This document shows, one piece after another, positions 1-8,579 of a DNA stretch of 64,000 nucleotides (positions are counted from its first letter, which is position 1; each line of letters starts with the position of its first letter). Position numbers and translations under genes: made by a program. The DNA lies in the NCBI RefSeq assembly GCF_011682065.1, contig NZ_VUYU01000021.1, forward strand, positions 55,205 to 119,204, given 5' to 3'. Under the pieces are notes generated by a model. It searched no databases and was not told where the DNA came from. It was given only the letters and a program-made list of their open reading frames with translations. Origin of the DNA: Massilia rubra (GTDB lineage: Bacteria; Pseudomonadota; Gammaproteobacteria; Burkholderiales; Burkholderiaceae_D).

Positions 1-2520
1 CATGGCCGTGACCGCCGCTTCGAAGCCATGCAAGTCGCGGATGGTGACGCCCTGCACGAACTTCTGCCATTCCTTGGCGTAGTCGTTCTTGTACATCTCG
101 ATGAGCGCCTTCTGGATCTGCTCCGGGCTGCCTTCGAGGGTCAAATCGTTGGTCGAGGCGGTGCGCAGCACCCAGTCGGCGCTTTGCAGTTCCTTGTTGG
201 CGGCATCCTTGAAGGCGGCCTGCACATAGCCTTCCCAGGCTTCGCGCGTGAAGCTGCCCGGCACCGAGTAGCTGCCCAGCACCAGATCCTTGTCCTGTTC
301 GCCGACGATGCGGCTTACCGTGGCCGACGGGTAACGGGTGGCGGCGCGCGCCTTGACGTCGGCGTACACGCGTTCGCGCGCCGGCATGCCGCGCACCACC
401 AGGCGCAGGGTGTCGCGGGTCTGGTCGACCAGGGCCAGCTTGTTTTCGAGCTGCGGCCACGACACGTCCTGCACCTGGGCCAGGTAGAACGAGATGGTGC
501 GCTCGGCGCTGCGGATCATTTGCTCGCGCGGCATGGCGCCGCGGTTGGCGTCGAGCCAGCCGCGCCAGAAGCGGGTCAACTGGTCGTTCAGGTGGCCGCC
601 TTCGAAGCGCGATTTATCGGCCAGCATCAGGTAGGTCTTGAGGGCGTTGTAGCCGTCTTCGGTCTTGGTCGGCGAGGCATCCTGGAACTGGGTGCTGGCC
701 GGCGCGGCCGTGGCAGCCACGGTCGCGGCAGGTGCGGCAGCCGCGGCGGGCGCGGCGGCGCCGAGCGCCCCGGCCACGGCGGCGCGCACGCCACCGCCAG
801 GTGCGTCCGGCGCGACCGGACGCACATTGCCCTGCAACTGGCCGGCATTGGCGTTCACTTCGGCGAGGAAGGTTTCGAGCGAGCTGGCCACCGGTTTGAG
901 CATGATTTCGCGCACGCCGTTGAAGTATTCCTCACGCAGCTTGCGGTCGAGCATTTCACCCTGGTACAGGCCGAGGCTCAGCGACAGGGGACGGTCTTCA
1001 CGGTAGCGTTCCAGCTGTTCGATACGGTCCTGCAAGATCTGCAGCGCTTCGAAGCGCGATTGCAGGTCGATCTTGTTGGACTGGATCTTGACCACCTGGT
1101 CAAGGTCGGCCTGGACGTTTTCGACCAGCTTGCGGTTGCTCATGTACGACCAGCTCCAGCCGCCCAGGGTCACGCCGACCATGGCGGTAGCGAGGAAGAA
1201 GGCGGCGTAGCGCATGCGCGTCTTGTTCGGGCTGGCATATTGGGCGACCAGGTCGCGGTCGGCGAAAATCACGTTACGGAACAGATTGAGCAGGAAGAAG
1301 CCGCTCTGGGTCTGGGTTTCGGCGTGGTGCTGCGGTTGCAGTTTAATGTCGAACAATTGCGCCACGTGCTGCGAGGAGGCCGAAATCGATTCGCCTTCCT
1401 GCAGCGCGCTGGTGAAGTAAAAGCCGCGGAACACGGGCTTGAACTGGAACGGATTTTCCTCGAACAGGGTGGCGATGAAGGTGCGCAGCGGCTGCTTGAT
1501 GGTGGAAAACTCGAGCGGGAAGGTGAATACGCCCGGCGGCATGCGTTCGCGCCATTGCAGCGCCATGTTGGCTGCGCTCAAGTCTTTCAGGCCGTCGTAC
1601 AGCTCGTCGAAGCGGGCGTCGAACTGGGACAGGGCTTTTTCGCTGCCGGTGGTGTGGCTGTAGGGCAGGGTGGCGCCCCAGACACGGTCGCGTTCGGCGC
1701 GTTCGGTGTCCTGGAAGAATTCGTTAAAGCCGGCGATCAGGTCGGCCTTGGTAAATACCACGTACACCGGCGCGTGCACTTCGAGGCGCTCGGTCAGTTC
1801 CTGCACGCGCATGCGCAGGTTCTTGGCCAGGTTGATGGCGAACTCGGGACGGTTGCCGGTCAGTTCGGCCACGCTGACGGCGATGATGATGCCGTTGATC
1901 GGGGCTTTTTTACGGTATTTTTTCAGCAGCGACAGGAAACCGAACCATTCGGTGCGGTCTTCGTCGACCACCGAGTAGCGTCCGGCGGTGTCGAGCAGGA
2001 TGCCGTCGGTGGTGAAGAACCAGTCGCAATTCCTGGTGCCGCCCACGCCCTGGACGATCTGGCTGTCGGCAAACGGAAACTGCAGGCCGGAGCTGGCGAT
2101 CGCGGTGCTCTTGCCGGCCGCCGGATTGCCGATGATCATGTACCAAGGCAATTCGTACAGGGCCGCGTCACCGGACAACTGGCCCAGCTTGGAGCCCTTG
2201 ATGGTGGCGATCGCATCGAGCATGCGTTTCTTGATGGTCTCGTGTTCCTGGCGCTGGGCCGGATCGGCGCGCACCGGCGATTGGGTCACTTGCTGTTCGA
2301 GCATCTCGCCCAGGTTGCCGGCGGCTTGCTGGCGCTTGTGGCGGCGCCACAGCCAGATCAGCAGGGCGAAGAACAGCGCCACGCCGAGCACGGCGAGCGC
2401 GTACTCGATGGGAATGTCCAGCGCCGCCGCCCCGATCAGCAAGATGGCGGCAAACGCCACCCATCCCACGATGATCAGGGTGCGACGGCTCGTCAGGAAC
2501 TGCCAGATTGATTGCATCAT
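1..2520 (-). CDS. tssM: TssM/IcmF, type VI secretion membrane-complex protein (3' end outside window)
   Basis: TssM is the inner-membrane ATPase-like scaffold that joins TssL and TssJ in the type VI secretion membrane complex. The 840 visible codons start at an ATG at 2520 and run off the left edge; the family usually has 1100-1300 residues, so the periplasmic C-terminus is missing. Two membrane segments lie near residues 13-55, a Walker A motif (GNPAAGKST) near residue 130, a Walker-B-like DTAGRY further on, and a third membrane helix near residue 430. An Ala-rich linker follows in the periplasmic part. Other tss genes are presumably to the left. A long open frame on the plus strand here is only its antisense. 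Confidence 0.93.
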   Translation of the reverse strand, partial: MMQSIWQFLTSRRTLIIVGWVAFAAILLIGAAALDIPIEYALAVLGVALFFALLIWLWRRHKRQQAAGNLGEMLEQQVTQSPVRADPAQRQEHETIKKRMLDAIATIKGSKLGQLSGDAALYELPWYMIIGNPAAGKSTAIASSGLQFPFADSQIVQGVGGTRNCDWFFTTDGILLDTAGRYSVVDEDRTEWFGFLSLLKKYRKKAPINGIIIAVSVAELTGNRPEFAINLAKNLRMRVQELTERLEVHAPVYVVFTKADLIAGFNEFFQDTERAERDRVWGATLPYSHTTGSEKALSQFDARFDELYDGLKDLSAANMALQWRERMPPGVFTFPLEFSTIKQPLRTFIATLFEENPFQFKPVFRGFYFTSALQEGESISASSQHVAQLFDIKLQPQHHAETQTQSGFFLLNLFRNVIFADRDLVAQYASPNKTRMRYAAFFLATAMVGVTLGGWSWSYMSNRKLVENVQADLDQVVKIQSNKIDLQSRFEALQILQDRIEQLERYREDRPLSLSLGLYQGEMLDRKLREEYFNGVREIMLKPVASSLETFLAEVNANAGQLQGNVRPVAPDAPGGGVRAAVAGALGAAAPAAAAAPAATVAATAAPASTQFQDASPTKTEDGYNALKTYLMLADKSRFEGGHLNDQLTRFWRGWLDANRGAMPREQMIRSAERTISFYLAQVQDVSWPQLENKLALVDQTRDTLRLVVRGMPARERVYADVKARAATRYPSATVSRIVGEQDKDLVLGSYSVPGSFTREAWEGYVQAAFKDAANKELQSADWVLRTASTNDLTLEGSPEQIQKALIEMYKNDYAKEWQKFVQGVTIRDLHGFEAAVTAM

Positions 2521-2657
2521 TATCAGAAACTCAGTTTATAAAACATTTACATCAGGACCGTCGCGGGCCGGACCAGGGCGGCGCAGCGACGGAGATAATT
2601 TCATTGCTCAACATATTACAGGGGCATGCCGGACAGGCGCCCGATGTAAGGCGAGCG

Positions 2658-3497
2658 TCAACGGCGCTTCATGACACCCGGCATGCGCAGCTCGGTATGG
2701 CCGAAGTCCATCATTTTCCAGCGGCCGCCCCAAGTCAGCCCGAGCGATTCGGCCACTTCGCCGTACAGCTGGTAGCCACGCATGGCCCAAGGATCTTTTT
2801 CCGAAATCACAATTTTACCGTTACGCACGAACGCACAGTCGGCCGCCAGGCCGTACTGGTGCCAGCTCTGGAAGGCGGCGGCGTTGGTGACGGACGAGCC
2901 CATCGCGGCCAGCTTGTTCTGGCGCTCCGGACTACGATAGCCTTCCAGGATCGCCATGTCGTAACCATGCCGTTCTTTCATTATTTTAAACGCTTGGAGC
3001 AGGCGTTGGGTGTAAGCCGGATTCATCAAGCCCCAGTCGCGGCTGGCCGAGACGATCATCGGGCGTTCCTGTTCGACTTCCACGGTGGCAAACAGCATCG
3101 GCGGCAGCGGTGGCGGCGGCACCAGGTTCTCGCCTTCGAGCAGGTCGGCCACCTGGGTATCCATCTGGCGGGTCGATTCTTCGTAGCCGCCCAGCGACGA
3201 GCCGCCGCTGAACAGCGCCACCAGCGGCGGCAGCGAGACCAGCACCACGCCGCCGATCACCAGCAAATAATGACGGCGCAGAAAATTGCCCGCTTCGTGA
3301 GCAGATGCCGTTCCGCTCTGTCGTATTGCCGCAACACTCTGTCCCCTGACGTGCTCCGCCTTGCCGAACCAGCCGCGCAGGCGTGCGCCGGCATGCGCGA
3401 GCATGCGCAGCGCGAACGCGCGTCCGGCCGGAAACAGCACCAGGAAGCTGATCAGGCACGCCAGCAGGAAATACAAGGCTACTGCAAGGAACAGCAC
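2658..3497 (-). CDS. M15-type peptidoglycan peptidase with two membrane segments (TagX-like)
   Basis: A membrane-anchored zinc peptidase of the M15 (VanY/L,D-endopeptidase) fold. The zinc signature SWHQYGLAADCAF and a later FGHTEL motif supply the H, D and H ligands expected for M15. The N-terminus has one hydrophobic segment at the start and a second (HYLLVIGGVVLVSL) near residue 90, followed by a Pro-rich linker. I prefer the GTG at 3497 because GAGG lies 5 nt upstream; a TTG at 3545 would add 16 residues. It lies just upstream of tssM on the same strand. TagX of Acinetobacter is an M15-type enzyme that opens peptidoglycan for T6SS assembly, so that role is inferred here. Confidence 0.8.
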   Translation of the reverse strand: MLFLAVALYFLLACLISFLVLFPAGRAFALRMLAHAGARLRGWFGKAEHVRGQSVAAIRQSGTASAHEAGNFLRRHYLLVIGGVVLVSLPPLVALFSGGSSLGGYEESTRQMDTQVADLLEGENLVPPPPLPPMLFATVEVEQERPMIVSASRDWGLMNPAYTQRLLQAFKIMKERHGYDMAILEGYRSPERQNKLAAMGSSVTNAAAFQSWHQYGLAADCAFVRNGKIVISEKDPWAMRGYQLYGEVAESLGLTWGGRWKMMDFGHTELRMPGVMKRR

Positions 3498-3698
3498 GGG
3501 GACCTCATCGGGACATTCAAAACAAAAAGTGCGATACTGACACAAAGGATTGCTTGGAAGTATATCTTACTGTTCTAGCAATCCGACATAGGATTTAACA
3601 CTCTTTTGTGTGAAGAAACGCACTGTTGACATGCTAAAAAAGCTTCACGTTTTTTTTGAATAGCGTAAAGTTATGTAGAGATCAACAAGGAGCACCTT

Positions 3699-4589
3699 TT
3701 GCAACATCGTGAAGATCAGCCGCCAGCCTACAGTCGGCCCAGTTTACTTTCTACCGAGCAACAAGAAGCAGCGGCGCGCGCGAGTGCGCAAGCCCGCGAG
3801 GCCGCGCAAGCGGCGGACAGCGCCGCCTTGCAGGCCGACCAGGCCAAGCGCAGCAAGAAGGGCTGGCTGGCCGGCGGCGCCGCGGTGCTGGCTGTGTGCG
3901 CGGGCGCCGCCGTCTGGCTGGCCTTGCAGCCCGGCAAGCCGGCCGAGGTGACTGTGGCGGCGGCGAGCACGGACGCGGGCACGCCTGGCGCGGCCCGGCC
4001 CGACGCGGCCCGGCCTGATGCGGCCCGGCCTGATGCTGCAATGGAATTGAAGCCGGGCGAGTCCGAATCGGATGTGTCGGCCGCCGCCATCCTCGAGCAT
4101 GGGGCGGCGCCACCGGCTGTCAAGCGGGGGTCGCTCAAGGAGATGCTCGACGCGCCCGCCACGCCCAAGACCGCCGCCGAGGAACTGAACCAATTGCTCG
4201 CCAGCAGTCCCGCCGATGCGCCGACGGCGCAATTGAAGGATGCGTCGAAGGCGCAAGCCAAGCCGGCGGCACGCGAGCAAAAGGGCGTGACCGCCAAAGA
4301 CGGCGTCAAAAAGCCCGTGCTGCCAGCCAAGGCGGTTCCCGCCAAAGCCATCCCGGCCAAGCCCGCGCCGGGCGACGACGCCAGCCTGCTGGCCGCGCTG
4401 GTGGCCCATTCCAAGGAGGGCGGCGCCACCAAGGCCAGCAATCCCGGCGCCGCCCCGACCTCATTGAAGCAATGCAAGCAGCTCAACGCCGCCCAGGCGG
4501 AACAATGCCGGGTCAGGCTGTGCGCCGGCAGCGCCAAGGACGATCCGCAATGCCGCTCGCTGCGCGTGGCCAAGCCGGAGGCGGACTGA
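3699..4589 (+). CDS. Ala/Pro/Lys-rich single-pass membrane protein of unknown function
   Basis: I do not recognise a family. The TTG start at 3699 is preceded by a strong AAGGAG six bases upstream, and no ATG has comparable support. Residues 1-52 are charged and Ala-rich with a coiled-coil look. One membrane helix (about residues 55-77) follows, then a long low-complexity Ala/Lys/Pro region. A tandem repeat ARPDA occurs three times near residues 98-113. The last 45 residues hold several cysteines (KQCKQLNAAQAEQCRVRLC), suggesting a small disulfide-bonded periplasmic domain. It is divergent from the M15 peptidase. The topology recalls cell-envelope adaptor proteins, but no function is claimed. 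Confidence 0.7.
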   Translation: MQHREDQPPAYSRPSLLSTEQQEAAARASAQAREAAQAADSAALQADQAKRSKKGWLAGGAAVLAVCAGAAVWLALQPGKPAEVTVAAASTDAGTPGAARPDAARPDAARPDAAMELKPGESESDVSAAAILEHGAAPPAVKRGSLKEMLDAPATPKTAAEELNQLLASSPADAPTAQLKDASKAQAKPAAREQKGVTAKDGVKKPVLPAKAVPAKAIPAKPAPGDDASLLAALVAHSKEGGATKASNPGAAPTSLKQCKQLNAAQAEQCRVRLCAGSAKDDPQCRSLRVAKPEAD

Positions 4590-4798
4590 GCGGGCGCACG
4601 CGTCGGCAGTCCGGCATGGTCCGGCGTGATGGCGATGTCATCCGACCCGCATGCCGCAGCTCATGATCGTCATCCGGAACCAGGGGGGGCAGGCCTGCGC
4701 GCCTGTCCGGCTGCCTAAAAAAGCCTGAGTGCAACAATACTCGTCGTGGCAAGGATTTTCCTTCACAATGACGACTCATTCATCTGCAGGAGCATCAC

Positions 4799-5275
4799 AT
4801 GCTGAACAAGATCGTTTCCCGCCGCACGCTGCTGGCCGGCGCCGCGCTATGGTTGATGGGAACATCCTCGACGATGGCCCAGAGCGACAAGGTGCTCGAT
4901 GTCTACATTTTCAACTATTCCGACCAGACCCTGCTCGACGTTTCCGTCAACCAGGTGCGCATGGGCAGTCCCGGGCCGTATCCGTACAGTGGGCGCCGCA
5001 ACAAAGTCGGCGCGCGCTTTAACGACGGCCCGCAAACGGTCACGTGGCGCGTGGCCGGCACCGGCGGACAGGAATCCGGCCCGATCGTGCGCTCGTCGAA
5101 CACCCCCACCATGGGCGAAATCCCGTCCGATGCGCGCAATCTGTCGATCCACATCTATCCCGATTTCACAGTCGAATTCAATTTCTCGCGCCGGGTGCCG
5201 GTGCTGAGCAAGCGCGGCGAAGCCATCGACGCCGATTACCGCCGCCGCAAGGCGGCGCAGAGTGGCGCGTCATGA
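4799..5275 (+). CDS. exported small protein, possibly DUF3304-like
   Basis: A 158-residue exported protein. The N-terminus SRRTLLAGAALWLMG resembles a twin-arginine signal, with likely cleavage after TMAQ. The mature part is beta-rich (DVYIFNYSDQTLLDVSVNQ, TVTWRVAGTGGQE). Its layout resembles DUF3304-type proteins often found beside T6SS genes, but the match is by eye and weak. A Shine-Dalgarno AGGAG lies 5-6 nt before the ATG. Its stop overlaps the next start (ATGA), so it is translationally coupled to the SDR gene. Confidence 0.65.
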   Translation: MLNKIVSRRTLLAGAALWLMGTSSTMAQSDKVLDVYIFNYSDQTLLDVSVNQVRMGSPGPYPYSGRRNKVGARFNDGPQTVTWRVAGTGGQESGPIVRSSNTPTMGEIPSDARNLSIHIYPDFTVEFNFSRRVPVLSKRGEAIDADYRRRKAAQSGAS

Positions 5276-6036
5276 GCCGGAGCGCCATCACCGCCGTCGT
5301 CACCGGCCACACGCAGGGCTTGGGCGCGGCCCTCGCTGCCGGGCTAATGGAACGCCACATCGCGGTGCTGGGCGTGGCGCGTGGCACGGCGCCCGCACTG
5401 GCGGAGCGCTTCGGCCCGCTGCTGCGCGAGTGCCAGGTGAACCTGGCCGACAGTCAGGCGCTGGGCGCCTGGCTGGCCACCTCCGTTTTGCGCGAGCATA
5501 TCGGCGCAAGCACGCTGGTGCTGCTGATGAATAATGCCGGCACGGTCGATCCGGTCGGCGCGCTGCACGACCAGGATCCGCTGGTGGTGGCGCGGGCGGT
5601 CGCGCTGAACGTGGCGGCGCCGCTGATGCTGGCCGCCGCCGTGGTCGCCGCAGCCCCGCAGGCCGAACGGCGCATCGTGCACGTGTCGAGCGGCGCCGCG
5701 CGCAATGCTTACACGGGCTGGAGCGTGTACGGGGCCACCAAGGCCGCGCTCGATCATCATGCGCGCTCGGTGGCGCTGGATTACCCCATCGGCCCGGACG
5801 GCGGCGTGCGCATTTGCAGCCTGGCGCCGGGCGTCATCGATACCGCCATGCAGGCGCAGATCCGCGCCACGCCCGAGAGCCTGTTTCCGCAGCGTGAGCG
5901 GTTTACCGCCTTGCAGCAGGACGGCGCGCTGGCGTCGCCCGCGCAGTGCGCTGCCGGCATCATCGACTACGTGCTCGACCAGCACTTCGGGCGCGTGCCG
6001 GTTGACGATCTGCGTACTGCTGCGCGCCAGCAATAG
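5272..6036 (+). CDS. short-chain dehydrogenase/reductase (SDR)
   Basis: A 254-residue classical SDR. It has the N-terminal nucleotide-binding motif TGHTQGLG, the NNAG strand motif, the catalytic Ser in HVSSGAA, the YxxxK pair in YGATKAALD, and the PGVIDT segment after strand 6. The length is normal for a single-domain NAD(P)-dependent oxidoreductase. The overall look resembles sepiapterin- or benzil-reductase-like SDRs, but the substrate cannot be read from sequence. The ATG overlaps the upstream stop by 4 bases, so the two genes form an operon. Confidence 0.85.
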   Translation: MSRSAITAVVTGHTQGLGAALAAGLMERHIAVLGVARGTAPALAERFGPLLRECQVNLADSQALGAWLATSVLREHIGASTLVLLMNNAGTVDPVGALHDQDPLVVARAVALNVAAPLMLAAAVVAAAPQAERRIVHVSSGAARNAYTGWSVYGATKAALDHHARSVALDYPIGPDGGVRICSLAPGVIDTAMQAQIRATPESLFPQRERFTALQQDGALASPAQCAAGIIDYVLDQHFGRVPVDDLRTAARQQ

Positions 6037-6257
6037 CATTGCCCGGCATGCGCCCGGCAAAACCGATGGCAGCTTCCTGAAAAGAATCGACAGACGTGGT
6101 GCGTCAATCCGCACCTGGAACATCCGCCGCGATGGGGCACGCGGGCAGAATGCATCAACGTTTTCGCTTGACGGTGGGGATACAGTGAATCGAACAAGGC
6201 CGGGTCGTTGACCGGCATTGCTTCCTTTGCAGACTGTATTTCACCGGGAGAATGGAT

Positions 6258-7592
6258 ATGCATGCTCACACTCTTGCCAGGATCATCCGCGCAGCGGCCA
6301 GGAGTTTCTGCTCGAAACGTGCAGCAAGGCGTTCGGGCGCGCTTGGTATATGGATGGTGCTATTCGCCGGTCTGCCTCATGGGCACGTCGGGGCACAAGG
6401 TTTTCCGTCGTCCAATGATAAAGTGCCTAGCGGATGGAACGGTCCCGTTTTCAAGCTGAGCCAGGACTACCCCACCACGCTGGCGGACGAAGCCTTGCCT
6501 TGGCGGGACATCGATCCGACCGTGGAGCCGGAGCGCTTTGGCCGGACGATTTACAACTACGTCCTGGAGGGTAATACGGAAGTCGACTGGGATGTGCGCG
6601 CCAACAATGTTCGCAAATGGTATCACGCACCGTGGATGCATTATGGCGATACTGGCCGGGAGTTCATTCGCGGCCTGACCAGGGAGCGCACAACGCCAAG
6701 TCCGGCCACAGCCGGCAAGGGCGAACTGGGTCCGGCCCAGACACGATGTTTCCAGAACTGGGCGGTTGGTTTTTACAATTCCCCGGGCGGATATCAGGTT
6801 GGAAAAATATGGCAACAAGCAGCCAAGCCGAATGCCGGCTTATCGCAATTCCCGAACGGCACCGTCATCGCGAAGCTGTTATTCACGACGGCGCCCGATT
6901 CCGAAGTGCCTTATCTCAAGAACACTGTCGAATGGCGCGCCAATATTCATGTTTTCAATGGGGCAACCTGCCCCAACGGGGCGCTCGCCCGGCAGCCGCA
7001 GACGGTACGGCTGATTCAAGTCGATCTTGCGGTCAAGGATGCGCGCGCGGTGGACACAGGATGGGTGTTCGCCACGCTGTCGTATAACGGCATGCGGGCG
7101 GGGGACACGCCGTGGGAACGGATGGAACTGGTCGGCGTGATGTGGGGTAACGATTTGGCCAAAAAACAGCAATGGATCAACACTGCCAACGGGACGCCCC
7201 AGCATCTGGGCGCGGAAGGGCGGCTCAATGGACCGGTTGACAATCCCAGGTCGTCTTGCATTTCTTGTCATGCGACGGCACAGACGCCCTCCCGATCACC
7301 GTTGATTCCTCCCTCGCAAGCCGATGCGCCGCGCTGGTTCGCCAATTACCCCGGTAGCCGCGCTTTCGACGCCGGTGCCATCCCGACTGACTACTCGCTG
7401 CAAATCGCCATGGGCATCCAAAACCTGAACCGTTCGAGGACGCCGGTGCGCAGCGCGACGAACAAGGATTCGCCGCCGCTCGTCATCTCGGCGGAAGAGG
7501 TGAAGCTGATGAACAGGGCCTTTGATTCCGGCAGGGATATTGCGCTGCCGGTCGTCATTGGCAACAACCTGGAATATCCGTTCGGACGCTGA
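6258..7592 (+). CDS. exported monohaem cytochrome-type protein of unknown function
   Basis: A roughly 444-residue protein with a basic N-terminus and hydrophobic segment (LGIWMVLFAGLPHG) that fits an export signal. One CxxCH haem-c motif (SSCISCHAT) sits near residue 337. I place the start at the ATG at 6258, seven bases after GGAG; the ATG at 6252 is too close to that site. The central part has Trp-rich stretches and no domain I can name. It is single-copy and monocistronic, with about 215 nt of upstream non-coding DNA. Base composition is slightly less GC-rich than its neighbours. A role in periplasmic redox chemistry is inferred from the haem motif only. Confidence 0.7.
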   Translation: MHAHTLARIIRAAARSFCSKRAARRSGALGIWMVLFAGLPHGHVGAQGFPSSNDKVPSGWNGPVFKLSQDYPTTLADEALPWRDIDPTVEPERFGRTIYNYVLEGNTEVDWDVRANNVRKWYHAPWMHYGDTGREFIRGLTRERTTPSPATAGKGELGPAQTRCFQNWAVGFYNSPGGYQVGKIWQQAAKPNAGLSQFPNGTVIAKLLFTTAPDSEVPYLKNTVEWRANIHVFNGATCPNGALARQPQTVRLIQVDLAVKDARAVDTGWVFATLSYNGMRAGDTPWERMELVGVMWGNDLAKKQQWINTANGTPQHLGAEGRLNGPVDNPRSSCISCHATAQTPSRSPLIPPSQADAPRWFANYPGSRAFDAGAIPTDYSLQIAMGIQNLNRSRTPVRSATNKDSPPLVISAEEVKLMNRAFDSGRDIALPVVIGNNLEYPFGR

Positions 7593-7645
7593 TCGATGGA
7601 TGGCCTCGCGCCGCTTGCTGTGGCCCATGTCGCCAGGCCATGTCG

Positions 7646-8170
7646 CTAGCCCGTTTCGCTGTCCACGTAAGCCTGCTCGCGTTGCAGCAGGCTGTCTGGC
7701 AGTTGCAGGCCGTCGCGGCGCGCCACGGCGAACATGGCGCGCTCGGTAAATCCGCCGTGCAGGCCGCCGGCGCGGTCGCGCACCAGCCAGTCGACCAGTT
7801 CTTCGTAGCGGCAGCGGTAGATCCGTTCCAGCCGCCCCCTGTGCGTGACCGGCGGCGTGACCAGCCGGATGCCCAGTTCATCGGGGCCGAGCACTTCCAG
7901 CACTTCCGCCCACAGATATTCTACCCGCTGTGAACTGCTGACAAAGCGCAGCTTGACCAGCGCATTCTCGTACGGATGGCCCAGCAGCGCGCGAAACCGG
8001 CCCAGCCCGGCTTTGGCCTGTTCTTTCGCCGCCTGCATGAGCGGGTCGTCCGCTTGGGTGGCCATGGGCGGAAATTCCGGTACCGGGTAGCGCCAGCGCA
8101 TGTACATGCACAGGCACAGGAGGAGGGCGAGCACGAAAATGAGCGCAAGGTCGGTATCGATGAGCGGCAT
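7646..8170 (-). CDS. DUF2314-like membrane-anchored protein
   Basis: I set the start at the ATG at 8170, giving 174 residues: an N-terminal membrane anchor (LALIFVLALLLCLCMYM) followed by a cytosolic domain. The soluble part (FRALLGHPYENALVKLRF, EYLWAEVLEVLG, YEELVDWLV) resembles DUF2314/YegJ-type domains. Longer in-frame starts up to 8395 would add an Arg-rich stretch without membrane or domain character and would run into the TonB-receptor promoter. Function unknown. Transcribed away from the receptor gene. Confidence 0.65.
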   Translation of the reverse strand: MPLIDTDLALIFVLALLLCLCMYMRWRYPVPEFPPMATQADDPLMQAAKEQAKAGLGRFRALLGHPYENALVKLRFVSSSQRVEYLWAEVLEVLGPDELGIRLVTPPVTHRGRLERIYRCRYEELVDWLVRDRAGGLHGGFTERAMFAVARRDGLQLPDSLLQREQAYVDSETG

Positions 8171-8388
8171 GGGGGCACCTGTTGTCAAGGGTTCTACAGT
8201 CATTGGAGTGGCGCCGTTCCAAAACGTTCCGCAGCGGGTGCGCGGCGCGCGCAAAATACCTTCGCGCACTTGGTGGATCATTGCCACTTGGAATGCTTTT
8301 GAACCGTCATCGAGCCGCCTTGCGCGATTTCGCCGCGCGCGCCATCGGCTTCCTTGTTGTTGCATTTTTAACTCGCGACAAAGTCTCG

Positions 8389-8418
8389 TTGACATTGAAA
8401 AACATTGAGTGATATATT
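8389..8418 (+). promoter_or_regulatory. sigma-70 promoter of the TonB-receptor gene
   Basis: TTGACA at 8389-8394 and TATATT at 8413-8418 are separated by 18 bases. The same arrangement (TTGACA, 18 bases, TATAGT) occurs upstream of the sugar-binding protein gene at 14415. A LacI-type palindrome begins 10 bases downstream of the -10 box. Confidence 0.7.
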
Positions 8419-8428
8419 TTGCTCATCG

Positions 8429-8446
8429 ATTGGGAGCGTTTCCAAT
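8429..8446. promoter_or_regulatory. LacI-type operator 1 (TonB receptor)
   Basis: The imperfect palindrome ATTGGGAGCGTTTCCAAT has a central CG, as in operators of the LacI family. It lies where it would overlap the transcription start. Related 18-bp sites occur at 14456, 17114 and 28685, each at the promoter of a gene for glycan uptake or hydrolysis. The rest of the 409-base gap (8171-8579) shows nothing else clear except the receptor's ribosome site AAGGAG at 8569. Confidence 0.75.
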
Positions 8447-8579
8447 CAGCCGCAAGCGCCGTGACAGTCGATCGCGGCTGTATTACAAGGTCTGCGCAGC
8501 AGGGAGTAGTGGAGTCAAGACGTGGCGCCGTCCAGGGCCGCGTACAAAAAACGATAATCAAAAAAATCAAGGAGACGCA

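Noticed and set aside
28..2511. Long open frame on the plus strand
   Set aside because: It is exactly antisense to tssM, whose minus-strand product has a Walker A motif and membrane helices. The plus-strand product is a His/Gln/Arg-rich shadow.
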